Assembly (NCBI GenBank): GCA_964617665.1
Contig: CAZUAH010000351.1
Span: 1-14,346, forward strand
Origin: JADHUC01 sp964617665
GTDB taxonomy: Bacteria; Planctomycetota; Planctomycetia; Pirellulales; Pirellulaceae
Direction of reading: 5' to 3'
DNA length: 14,346 nt
A program made the translations under genes and the position numbers. Positions 7,336-14,346 of the stretch are shown here, in pieces (position 1 is the stretch's first letter; each line of letters begins with the position of its first letter). The notes beneath the pieces were generated by a model. That model saw only the letters and a list, made by a program, of their open reading frames with translations. It was not told the origin of the DNA and did not search any database.

Positions 7336-7438
7336 TTCAGCTCTTTTGGCAAGCACCGCTCGACTGAAACCTGCCGTTCCGTATTCGGAACGGATTCGCC
7401 CCCCATTAGTCGAGCAGTGTGACGGTACCCGCGTACCA

Positions 7439-7571
7439 AGAGCCAGTCTTCAAATACGTAGTGGTGGCTTCCAGCCGCCATTGGACGACCTGGAAGTCGC
7501 CGAAACACGTGGCGGCTGGAAGCCACCACTACCAACCTCGGGCGCGATTCCAGCATTTGAAGACTGGCTCT
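7439..7571. repeat. Nested palindromic repeat between convergent genes, possible bidirectional terminator
   Basis: The outer arms AGAGCCAGTCTTCAAAT (7439-7455) and ATTTGAAGACTGGCTCT (7555-7571) are exact 17-base inverted repeats. A second, exact 23-base inverted pair lies inside (7458-7480 with 7510-7532; core GTGGTGGCTTCCAGCC). The left pair is separated by 2 bases and the right by 22. The whole 133-bp element can fold into a very stable hairpin. It sits between the 3' ends of the phosphatase (plus) and the DTW gene (minus), where it could stop transcription from both sides. It contains no gene and resembles a non-autonomous mobile repeat. Nothing else of note is seen in 7336-7637. Confidence 0.78.
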
Positions 7572-7637
7572 AAGCTTTTCCAGGCACCGAATTCCGATCC
7601 GCGTCTTCGATTGCTGGCGGTTCTTCGTCAGCAGCTT

Positions 7638-8786
7638 TCAGCTTGCGGCTCGGATTTCCCCCAAAGCGTTCAGGTGCCGGACCAAAGCAATCGCTTTGGC
7701 TAGTCGCTGGCCAGCGCGCCCCGGATGTTCGGCGAGACCGCTGACTAGTCCTTCGGATGCCAATCGTTCTTCTAATGTTCCGTTGGCCCGCCCCGGATTC
7801 AGCCTGACCGACTTCAACACTAGGCACTTCCTCGTGCTCGCGTGTACGTGTGATAGCAGACGCACCGTGTTTGGGTGGTAAACCACCAGAGTATCCGTGG
7901 GATGCAGGAAATCGGTCCATGCCGCGCGAAATGCTTCGTGAGACAAGGCGTCGGAGAAATCCCGTTCGGTCAGTTGCATGTACCCCAGGAATCGATCGGT
8001 TAAGGGAAACCCCGGTTCGATCGCGGCTGCAAATCGTTCGTTCGTCCCCAGCCGTTGGGCGACCCAGTAGACGGGCGGCTGCAAGCCCGGTTTCTTTCCG
8101 CGCCCGCCGGGTGCGGATTCGCCGCAAGCAACGACGACATGGGCCAAATCATCAAGGAGAACTCGCGGGATATTCGTACCGATCCGGTGTCGACGTTCAT
8201 TGCGTCGCCACTCGTTGTTAGACTTCGGACGAGTCAACTGCCGATCCACCATGATCTCGAAAGCGCCGAGCAATTGGTCGAAACCGCTGGTAGTGGGCTC
8301 CAGCGCACGCAGGGCTGCCACGCAGGCTTCCAACGTCGAAAGCGATGTGGCATCGGGTTCCCGTCGAATCCGGTAGCGGCCGGGAGCATCGGGGGCCAGC
8401 CTGTATCGTGGCAATTCGTGTAGCGCGGGAATATCGCGAAGCATTGTCTTTGCGTGGTGCCACGTGCCATCGAGAATCACCAGTTGACCGGGCCGCTGAT
8501 CCAGCGGCAGATCCGAAATCAATGTTGCTGCAGACCCAGGGCACAACAGCCCCGCGCGCGGTCGAAGCGGGAGACTCGTCGCGGCCAGGCCCTTGGGATC
8601 ACCGACCAGCAGCCGCGATTTCTGCAACGCCTTTCGTACAATGCGGGCCGTATTGAAAGGATGAAATCGCTCGCGAATGTGCTGCAGGATCAACACGTCT
8701 GTTTGGTTATGGATCACAGGAATCGCGTCGCAGAAACAATCGTCCTGCGGCCGGAAGCAACCGTAGCAGCGGTTTCGCTGGGCCAT
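7638..8786 (-). CDS. DTW-domain protein (tRNA-uridine aminocarboxypropyltransferase-like) with C-terminal extension
   Basis: This 382-residue protein has an N-terminal DTW domain, the family of E. coli TapT/YfiP, which transfers the 3-amino-3-carboxypropyl group of S-adenosylmethionine to tRNA uridine. A zinc-binding-like cluster C7-x2-C10 and C17-x-C19 is followed by LILQHIRERFHPFNTARI (32-49), the signature LDGTWHHAK (105-113), YRIRREP (138-144) and STLEA (150-154). TapT itself is about 230 residues; residues about 205-382 are an extra domain I do not recognise. The start at 8786 is chosen because the product then begins just before the Cys cluster and GGGG lies a few bases upstream; an ATG at 8822 in the same frame would add 12 residues but has no ribosome site. 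It follows the fucosidase gene closely, so the two are probably cotranscribed although functionally unrelated. Confidence 0.82.
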   Translation of the reverse strand: MAQRNRCYGCFRPQDDCFCDAIPVIHNQTDVLILQHIRERFHPFNTARIVRKALQKSRLLVGDPKGLAATSLPLRPRAGLLCPGSAATLISDLPLDQRPGQLVILDGTWHHAKTMLRDIPALHELPRYRLAPDAPGRYRIRREPDATSLSTLEACVAALRALEPTTSGFDQLLGAFEIMVDRQLTRPKSNNEWRRNERRHRIGTNIPRVLLDDLAHVVVACGESAPGGRGKKPGLQPPVYWVAQRLGTNERFAAAIEPGFPLTDRFLGYMQLTERDFSDALSHEAFRAAWTDFLHPTDTLVVYHPNTVRLLSHVHASTRKCLVLKSVRLNPGRANGTLEERLASEGLVSGLAEHPGRAGQRLAKAIALVRHLNALGEIRAAS

Positions 8787-8833
8787 GCAGGCCGCCCCTT
8801 TCCCGGTGTGTTGCGTGAGCATTGATTGGCTGT

Positions 8834-10330
8834 CTAGTCTTCAATGTCGCTGACTTTGAACGTCCAAGCGTACCGGCAAGCCATCTTGGACGGGTTGAGC
8901 TTGGGCATGGTGATCACCAAGTCTTCACCCGATTGTGTCCAATCGAGGTTTCCGACGCCTAGCATCGTGACCGTCGCGTTGTCGGATGCCTTGATCCCTC
9001 GAAGAGTCAATTGTTCATCGGGTAGCAGCGCGCAAATGGCATAGAGCGTATTTCCTTTACGAGTGAAGAGAGCTTCCTTGCGGGCCATCCCTTCGTCGGG
9101 ATTTTTCATCAGCTTGTTGACATCGTATTTGACTCGGTAGTTCCCCTTACCGAGTTCTTGGGCTTTTCCTGCGGTCCATTGACAGGTCCTGCTGTGAGTG
9201 GTGGTCCCGTAGATTGCCTCGCCGTTCACTTCCAACCAATCGCCGATCTCGATCAGCCGCTCTTCCATCAGCGGCGGAATACGTCCGTCATGCGTAGGCC
9301 CAATGTCCAACAGAAAGTTCCCGCCGCGAGAAACGATGTCAATCAGCATCAGCACCAGCGCTTCGGTCGAGTTGTAGTCTTCGAATCGTTCGGTTCGACT
9401 ATAACCGAAGGAATGCGCCATGCCCCGGTTCTCTTCCCATGGATTCTCCGCGTTGGGAAGCCCGGCGCCGTACTCGGTCGTGTAATAGCCACCGTGCTTG
9501 TGCCGATCGCCTTTTCCCCACCGATCGTTGATCACAACTTCGTCTTTGCAGGGCGATTCCTTGAAGAGCCAAGTCAATAATTCGGCCGATTTCCAAACGG
9601 CGGCCGGATGATCCCATTCGCCGTCCGAAAAGATCACGGCAGGCTGGTACTTTGTGACGACATCTTTGAACTGAGGGATCAGATGCTTGTCGACGAACGT
9701 GTTCACGTCGGCGGTGTAGAGCGGGTTGTACCACTCGTACAGCGAGTAGTAGATCCCCATCTTCAAATCCGTTTTTCGCACCGCGGTAGTCAGCTCGCCC
9801 AGTAGATCTCGTCCGGGCCCACAGTTGGTGCTGCACCAAGGGCGGCCCCACGACTTATCAGATTCGTTGCTGGGCCAGAGGCAATAGCCATCGTGGTGTT
9901 TGGATGTCAGCACGACGTATTTGGCGCCTGAATCCGCGAATGTCTTCGCCCACGCGTCCGGCTCGAACAACTCGCACGAGAACTGCGGAACGAAGTCGGG
10001 GTAAGTGAAACGCTCGCCGTAGACGCGGTCGTGAAACGCTTTCACGGTTTCGTGGGTATTTCGTCTGGGGTTCACGAGATCGCACCAGTACCACTCCGAA
10101 TAGCGTCCGACTTGCGAAAAAACCGGCACGGAGTAGGCTCCCCAATGAATGAAGATCCCAAATTTGGCATCCCGCCACCACTGCGGCGTCGGGCGGCCGT
10201 CAATCGCCTTCCAAGCTGCTTCTTCATCCAATTCAGCTTCAGCAGTCGCCACCGATGCGGTCTGTTGAGCCAGCATGTTCACGGGGAATACGGAAACAAA
10301 TGCCAGCGCGGCCATCGTTCTCATCAACAT
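8834..10330 (-). CDS. Secreted alpha-L-fucosidase, glycoside hydrolase family 29
   Basis: This 498-residue protein has an N-terminal signal peptide (MLMRTMAALAFVSVFPVNMLA). It is a GH29 retaining alpha-L-fucosidase that removes fucose from glycans, in a planctomycete plausibly from algal or other marine polysaccharides. The family's signatures are clear: WWRDAKFGIFIHWGAYSVP (51-69, with His62), EWY (79-81), VLTSKHHDGYCLWPS (140-154, His145/His146) and AVIFSDGEWD (231-240), whose Asp236 lies where the catalytic nucleophile is expected. RGGNFLLDIGPTHDGRIP closes the barrel and a beta-domain follows to the end. The length is normal for the family. A strong ribosome site GAGGAG (10339-10344) lies 8 bases before the ATG. 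The downstream DTW gene begins soon after the stop. No sulfatase, which often accompanies fucosidases in fucoidan clusters, is visible in this window. Confidence 0.95.
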   Translation of the reverse strand: MLMRTMAALAFVSVFPVNMLAQQTASVATAEAELDEEAAWKAIDGRPTPQWWRDAKFGIFIHWGAYSVPVFSQVGRYSEWYWCDLVNPRRNTHETVKAFHDRVYGERFTYPDFVPQFSCELFEPDAWAKTFADSGAKYVVLTSKHHDGYCLWPSNESDKSWGRPWCSTNCGPGRDLLGELTTAVRKTDLKMGIYYSLYEWYNPLYTADVNTFVDKHLIPQFKDVVTKYQPAVIFSDGEWDHPAAVWKSAELLTWLFKESPCKDEVVINDRWGKGDRHKHGGYYTTEYGAGLPNAENPWEENRGMAHSFGYSRTERFEDYNSTEALVLMLIDIVSRGGNFLLDIGPTHDGRIPPLMEERLIEIGDWLEVNGEAIYGTTTHSRTCQWTAGKAQELGKGNYRVKYDVNKLMKNPDEGMARKEALFTRKGNTLYAICALLPDEQLTLRGIKASDNATVTMLGVGNLDWTQSGEDLVITMPKLNPSKMACRYAWTFKVSDIED

Positions 10331-10338
10331 CGACTTTT

Positions 10339-10344
10339 CTCCTC
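10339..10344 (-). promoter_or_regulatory. Ribosome binding site of the fucosidase gene
   Basis: GAGGAG on the minus strand, 8 bases upstream of the ATG at 10330. It settles the choice among three closely spaced in-frame ATG codons (residues 1, 3 and 6). Confidence 0.7.
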
Positions 10345-11265
10345 ATCGAAAGGGCTTCTGGTGTCATCTGTATTGCCACGATGCCATGCTGGACAGAGCT
10401 GGACATCCGGCAAACGGAACTCAAGAGGTGTCAGGTTAAATAAGTGAGCATCACGCCGCCGGAAACCAACGGCGGAATGGTAGCAGACTGCTGGGCAATC
10501 ATCGGCGGCCTGGGAATGAAGGAATCGAAGCGACTGGACACGTACACGATACCGGCTCCACAAGGATACTGCCAAGCCCACGACCAGGGACGAGTGTATG
10601 CAGCCGACCGCCTCGTGAAAGGCGATCAGATAAACGAAGTCGAGACGCCATGAAGCCGAGATTGTAGGCGACACAGCAGCGCCCCCATGTCCCAAGCTTC
10701 GGAACTCCCACGTCGATTCGATCTGACGCGCAACCCCCCACAACCTGCTGAGATATTTGGACCTGTGCATCGAAAGGCGAACCGTTCGTTTCGCGCCATC
10801 GATTAGATGCCACCGCCCTGACCCGCTTGGCCGCGCAAACTTCCGAGGGCGATGTGACCTACGCAGGCTGGGAGTTTGACCGTTAGTGTCACAGGCCGGT
10901 TAGTCCTGAGCGCGCAGAGCTGTCGGCGGATCCAACGCAGGTGGGGGCGACCAACGCGCGTTACGAACATCCGTTTGGCGGTCTCGGTCGATGTGAACGA
11001 CGCGCGCAACACGCCGGGTCTGACAGCTCCGAACCACTAGCCCATTGCCCTCGCCAGCGGGGAGATGTCAGTGGATCGTCACCGTGGCTTCGCGGTCGTC
11101 GAAACGCCGTTCACTTCCGTTTGCCTTGGACTTGCTCCCCAATTCGAGTCGACAATTGTCCACTCAAGACTCGCTGGACCAGCGCACCGTGTTTTGATTC
11201 CATCTGGTTGGACACTTGCTTGTTCGACACCATCCGCGGATGGTCCATCGGTTGCGGCCTGCGAA
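10345..11265. other. Region of about 920 bases without a convincing gene
   Basis: Only short frames on both strands are present, none with a recognisable domain or a good ribosome site. On the plus strand a frame without a start codon, about 10759-10892, reads like the end of a protein (..TRLAAQTSEGDVTYAGWEFDR, then TAG); on the minus strand a short frame ends ..GSLRGQAGQGGGI at 10803. Either could be a remnant of a decayed gene, but they are too short to judge. The region must contain the promoter of the fucosidase operon near its left end and the 3' end of the sigma-kinase-repeat operon near its right end. I see no clear terminator. Confidence 0.6.
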
Positions 11266-12339
11266 TCAACGGGCTCCAGGCATGGTGCCGTATCCGCCAT
11301 CCATGGAACCGCCCATATCCATTCCCGTTCCTTGGTCCGCGGCTGCTTGGCCGAAGAAGGCCAAGCCAGCGGCTTGGTATTCCAGGACCTTCATCTGCAA
11401 TTGGAGAATCTCCTCCTTGGCTTGTTTTCGTTGCTCGCATTGGTCGCGCAAACGTTGGACGCGTGCCTCGACCGACGTGAGTTTCGCCAAGCGGCGTTTC
11501 AGGTCTTGGTCGAAGTAATCTTCCAGAATCCCGGACAGATCACGCTGAACCGCCTTCTTCTCATCATCGCCCTCGGCGTCACGCAATCGGTTCACCAGGG
11601 GTGCGACTCGAGCTTCCAACTCCCGACGCGGCCCGGCGCCCGACATCGTGGAAGAGCCCGCGCCGTAGCCCATCTCACCTCCGTAGTCGCCACCATATTC
11701 CATCATGCCGCCCCTACCGCCGCCCATGGCGCCCTCCATGCCCATATCCATTCCCATGCCTTGGTCCGCGGCTGCTTGGCCGAAGAAGCCCAAGCCGGCG
11801 GCTTGGTATTCCAGGACCTTCATCTGCAATTGGAGAATCTCCTCCTTGGCTTGTTTTCGTTGCTCGCACTGGTCACGCAAACGCTGGACGCGTGCCTCGA
11901 TCGACGTGGTTTTCGCCAGGCGACGTTTCAGGTCTTGGTCGAAGTAGCCTTCCAGAATCCCGGACAGCTCACCCTGAATCGCCTTCTTCTGATCATCGTC
12001 CTTGGCGCCACGCAATCGGTTTACCAGTGGTGCGACTCGAGCTTCCAACTCCTGACGCGGCCCGGCGCCCGACATCATGGAAGAGCCCCCACCGAGGGAA
12101 CCGCTCATATCCATTCCCATGCCTTGGGCCGTGGGTGCTTGGCCAACGAAGCCCAAGCCGGCGGATTGGTTTTCCAGGACCTTCATCTGCGCAGCACCGG
12201 TGCGCTGACCGAGAAAGATCTTTACAGCCAGCACACAGGCCAGCAGCAAGGCAACTGACATGAGTGCATTACGACGCCACACGGTGGTGGATGTCGCCTG
12301 CTTGACGACGGGCGGAACGTGGGGTTTCTGTACCATCAT
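11266..12339 (-). CDS. Membrane-anchored coiled-coil protein with internal tandem duplication and Gly/Met-rich linkers
   Basis: I do not recognise this 357-residue protein. After a short basic cytoplasmic segment there is one transmembrane helix (NALMSVALLLACVLAVKIFL, about 24-43), predicting a type II membrane protein with its bulk outside the cytoplasm. The rest is a repeated unit: MKVLE(N/Y)QxAGL starts at residues 52, 173 and 316. Each full unit contains a Gly/Met-rich linker (GMGMDM.., SGAGPR), the segment ELEARVAPLVNRLR, an acidic-basic stretch, YFDQDLKRRLAK and a coiled-coil-like (S)xEARVQRLRDQCEQRKQ segment; the third copy is partial. Each full copy has one Cys (158 and 301), which could form disulfides. 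The start ATG overlaps the kinase stop as ATGA, and AAGGAG lies 7 bases upstream inside the kinase coding sequence, so translation is coupled. It may be a partner or substrate of the kinase. Confidence 0.82.
   Translation of the reverse strand: MMVQKPHVPPVVKQATSTTVWRRNALMSVALLLACVLAVKIFLGQRTGAAQMKVLENQSAGLGFVGQAPTAQGMGMDMSGSLGGGSSMMSGAGPRQELEARVAPLVNRLRGAKDDDQKKAIQGELSGILEGYFDQDLKRRLAKTTSIEARVQRLRDQCEQRKQAKEEILQLQMKVLEYQAAGLGFFGQAAADQGMGMDMGMEGAMGGGRGGMMEYGGDYGGEMGYGAGSSTMSGAGPRRELEARVAPLVNRLRDAEGDDEKKAVQRDLSGILEDYFDQDLKRRLAKLTSVEARVQRLRDQCEQRKQAKEEILQLQMKVLEYQAAGLAFFGQAAADQGTGMDMGGSMDGGYGTMPGAR
11331..12190. repeat. Tandem direct repeats within the coiled-coil gene (units of 429 and 363 bp plus a partial copy)
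   Basis: The stretch beginning CTTGGTCCGCGGCTGCTTGG at 11331 recurs nearly unchanged at 11760, and a more diverged copy begins at 12123. The first interval is 429 bases and the second 363, both multiples of three, so the frame is kept. The difference comes from an extra Gly/Met/Tyr-rich linker (protein residues about 201-227). Copies 11331 and 11760 stay almost identical for well over 100 bases, which points to recent duplication or gene conversion. Confidence 0.88.
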
Positions 12340-13904
12340 CGCTTATCTCCTTGTGGCATAAGATCCGGATAGGGAAGGTCTTCTAGCAGAGAAAGATCGC
12401 GGCCGACTGCGTTGGATTCGACGTGCCAGGCCGTCGGCAATGGCTGCATGAACGCGTCAGCGACAGGCAACTGCGGCTCCAGTCCGCTGAGTTCCGCCTG
12501 GATACCCGCAGCCTCCGTGGCGTATTCCATCTCGGCAGCCGGCCCGAAGGACAGCAACTCCGAGATTGAATCGCCCGAGTTGAAATCGCGCGAGTGCGAA
12601 TCACTCGGGTACACCTCACCAATGTGAACGGGAGCAGACGGTCCAATCCGACTCTTTGGCGCCGCCACATCGGACGGCTCGAACCAAGTCTGGCTCCAGA
12701 ATGCCAAAGCGATCGTTACGCTGGACATCGCCACACACGCCGCGATTCGATTCCTTCTGGTCAGGCGTTGCCACAACCCCGGGCGGCGCAAACGCCCCTG
12801 CTGCAAGTCGGACAGCAATCGGGCCAACGTCTGTTGCACCTCGGCGGCATTGTTCGGTCTGCGCGAGGGTCGCTTGTCGAGCAAGCGATCGATCACCGAG
12901 GCCAACTGTTCAGGCACCTCGGGGTTGATTTCCCGCACGGGTCGATGGCGGTCGTGGCAGATCCGGTGCAGGACGGCCATCGCCCCTTCCGCGCGGAATG
13001 GCGAGTGTCCGGTCGCCATGAAGTACAGCACGGACCCCAAGCTGAACAGGTCCGAGCGATGATCGACCGCTCGACCGTCCGCTTGTTCGGGCGACATGTA
13101 GTGCGGTGTGCCCGCCACGATCCCCGTGTGGGTCAAGCTGGCATCGTCCATCGCGCGGGCCAGCCCGAAATCGGTCAACAACGCCCGCTCGACGCCCGTT
13201 TCCAGCAGCAAGTTGGCCGGTTTGATATCGCGATGCACGAGCCCCTGTTCGTGAGCCGCCGCCAACCCGGCTGCCGCCTGGTTCCCAATTCGAAAAATCT
13301 CGCTGGTTCCCAGCGGCCCCTGCCGCTGGACCCGGGCCTGCAAGGATTCGCCGGCCACGTACTGCATCACCAGAAACGGGACCTCGCCTTCGGATTCGAC
13401 ATTGTGGATCGCCACGACATGCTCGTGGACGACCGCCGCGGCGGCTCGTCCTTCGCGGGCGAATCGCTGGCGAGCGGCGCCGCTGTGTGCCAGATGCGGC
13501 GCCAGCACCTTGACTGCCACCGGCCGATTCAACTCGGTGTCAAAGCCTTTTAATACGATCCCCATTCCGCCTCGGCCAATGACGCGTTCGATCTCGTAAC
13601 GGCCCAAGCGCCCGAGCAACTCCGGATGCGATGGGGATTCGAGGAATCCCAAAACCCGCTCAGACACCCCCGGTTCCAATGCTTGCCCATGAACCGGCAA
13701 CAAATCGGCGTCGGTGTCGCCCAGCAACTCGTGCACGTCACTCCAAGAACGCGAGTCGCCCGCCAAGTCGGTCAAACGTTGTTGGCACGTATTGCACAAC
13801 TCGACGTGTTCGGCGGCGGCACGAAACTGGTCGCTGCCTTCATCGCCGAACAGCAATACCTGCAGTCCGGATTCGTCACACGGAGATATCGGCTTTACCG
13901 TCAT
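12336..13904 (-). CDS. PknB-type Ser/Thr protein kinase with N-terminal zinc-finger-like motif and transmembrane segment
   Basis: This 522-residue protein has a complete bacterial Hanks-type kinase domain (residues about 103-365): glycine loop IGRGGMGIV (109-117), VAVK with Lys132, catalytic HRDIKPAN (224-231), DFG (245-247) and SPEQ (271-274), so it should be active. Before the kinase, HVELCNTCQQRL gives an H33-x3-C37-x2-C40 pattern like the zinc finger of anti-sigma factors. A transmembrane helix follows at about 387-404, so the kinase is cytoplasmic and residues about 405-522, acidic and Ser/Pro-rich with no known domain, are outside. It starts 24 bases after the sigma-factor stop and ends overlapping the coiled-coil gene (ATGA). 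ECF-sigma/kinase pairs are a known planctomycete arrangement in which the kinase is thought to control the sigma factor. The ribosome site is weak (GCGAG). Confidence 0.93.
   Translation of the reverse strand: MTVKPISPCDESGLQVLLFGDEGSDQFRAAAEHVELCNTCQQRLTDLAGDSRSWSDVHELLGDTDADLLPVHGQALEPGVSERVLGFLESPSHPELLGRLGRYEIERVIGRGGMGIVLKGFDTELNRPVAVKVLAPHLAHSGAARQRFAREGRAAAAVVHEHVVAIHNVESEGEVPFLVMQYVAGESLQARVQRQGPLGTSEIFRIGNQAAAGLAAAHEQGLVHRDIKPANLLLETGVERALLTDFGLARAMDDASLTHTGIVAGTPHYMSPEQADGRAVDHRSDLFSLGSVLYFMATGHSPFRAEGAMAVLHRICHDRHRPVREINPEVPEQLASVIDRLLDKRPSRRPNNAAEVQQTLARLLSDLQQGRLRRPGLWQRLTRRNRIAACVAMSSVTIALAFWSQTWFEPSDVAAPKSRIGPSAPVHIGEVYPSDSHSRDFNSGDSISELLSFGPAAEMEYATEAAGIQAELSGLEPQLPVADAFMQPLPTAWHVESNAVGRDLSLLEDLPYPDLMPQGDKR
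12347..12352 (-). promoter_or_regulatory. Ribosome binding site inside the kinase gene for the coupled coiled-coil gene
   Basis: AAGGAG on the minus strand lies within the last codons of the kinase, 7 bases before the ATG at 12339, which overlaps the kinase TGA (12336-12338). This layout indicates translational coupling. A second ATG at 12336 follows at once but is less well spaced. Confidence 0.7.
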
Positions 13905-13928
13905 GTGATTCTCGCTAAGCGGACGTGA

Positions 13929-14346
13929 TCACTGCTCAAAACGTCGAACCTCTTCGCGAAAGCGGGCCATCACGCGACTGCGCGCGATGTACACACTGCC
14001 TCGGGTCATCCCCAGTTCCGTCGCCACATCGGCGATTGGGTGATTGAGGACGCTGCTCTGCCAAAAGGCCTGCCAAGTACTTTGGTTAACGGCGGTCTGT
14101 ACTCGAACCGCGGCCTGCCGAAACACCTCTCGCCGATACTCCAGGTCGAACATCTCCGACTGCTCTTCATCCGGATCGCATTCCTGCTCTAACAGGCGAA
14201 TAATATCCGTGTCTCCGGTGCCTAGCACTTGGTGCTTGGGGCGGCTCAGGAAATTGATCATCAAATTTCTTGCAATGCAGAACAGCCAGTCTCGAAAGCG
14301 GCCTCTCGCGCGGTCCGGGACCCAGCGGTCCACTGCTCCCGCAACG
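13929..14346 (-). CDS. ECF-type RNA polymerase sigma factor, N-terminus cut by window edge
   Basis: The frame is open to the right edge, so the protein's beginning is missing; a GTG at 14333 lies in frame but is unlikely to be the true start because region 2 would be truncated. About 138 residues are visible. DRARGRFRDWLFCIARNLMI corresponds to sigma region 2.2-2.4 of planctomycete ECF factors, followed by an acidic linker (LLEQECDPDEEQSEMFD) and a region 4 helix-turn-helix (NHPIADVATELGMTRGSVYIARSRVMARFREEV). The protein directs RNA polymerase to a specific promoter class. It ends 24 bases before the kinase gene, forming an operon whose kinase carries a zinc-finger-like anti-sigma motif. Whether it regulates its own operon cannot be seen, because the promoter lies outside the window. 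Confidence 0.92.
   Translation of the reverse strand, partial: VAGAVDRWVPDRARGRFRDWLFCIARNLMINFLSRPKHQVLGTGDTDIIRLLEQECDPDEEQSEMFDLEYRREVFRQAAVRVQTAVNQSTWQAFWQSSVLNHPIADVATELGMTRGSVYIARSRVMARFREEVRRFEQ

Noticed and set aside
10444..10653. A 69-codon plus-strand frame (MSITPPETNGGMVADC..)
   Set aside because: There is no ribosome site, no recognisable domain, and several other frames of similar length overlap it.
11065..12258. A 397-codon open frame on the plus strand with internal repeats
   Set aside because: Its repeats mirror those of the minus-strand coiled-coil gene, which has a transmembrane helix, ribosome site and coupling to the kinase; the plus frame has none of these.
12594..13553. 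A 319-codon open frame on the plus strand
   Set aside because: It is antisense to the kinase domain, whose catalytic motifs are complete on the minus strand.
1..14346. CRISPR arrays, tRNA or rRNA genes, and intact transposase genes
   Set aside because: I found no regularly spaced short repeats, no tRNA-like cloverleaf or rRNA segments, and no transposase domains; the repeats seen are palindromes or the in-gene duplication.

Overview
The window looks like a draft assembly of a planctomycete, probably of the Pirellulales/Rhodopirellula type. The signs are: secreted enzymes with signal peptides, an HzsA-related c-type cytochrome with a beta-propeller, an ECF sigma factor next to a Ser/Thr kinase that carries an N-terminal zinc-binding-like motif, a GH29 fucosidase, and many palindromic intergenic repeats. 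This assignment is inferred from gene content, not from a marker gene. A 10-base N gap preceded by a run of 17 G shows that two contigs were joined here.

Layout. Positions 1-2768 (minus) hold a two-gene operon. A secreted peroxiredoxin comes first, and its peroxidatic cysteine codon is an in-frame UGA, so it is probably a selenoprotein. It is followed after 6 bases by a large secreted glycerophosphodiesterase / esterase fusion that runs off the left edge. Positions 2769-3435 are gene-free and contain a broken palindromic repeat, the contig join and a 130-bp MITE-like palindrome. Positions 3436-7335 (plus) encode a secreted diheme HzsA-related protein and a secreted PhoD-like phosphatase, separated by another palindromic repeat. 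A nested palindrome at 7439-7571 lies between convergent genes. Positions 7638-10330 (minus) encode a secreted alpha-L-fucosidase followed by a DTW-domain tRNA-modifying protein with an unexplained C-terminal domain. Positions 10345-11265 show no convincing gene. Positions 11266-14346 (minus) are a tight three-gene unit: ECF sigma factor (cut by the right edge), membrane-anchored PknB-type kinase, and a membrane-anchored coiled-coil protein made by internal tandem duplication, translationally coupled to the kinase.

How they may work together. The left side and centre are cell-envelope catabolism and redox functions: phosphodiester, phosphate-ester, acetyl-ester and fucoside hydrolysis, and peroxide removal. 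The right end is a regulatory cassette. The strongest candidate for something new is the UGA-containing peroxiredoxin with a plausible SECIS hairpin directly downstream and its coupling to the GDPD-esterase fusion. The sigma-kinase-repeat protein cassette comes second.
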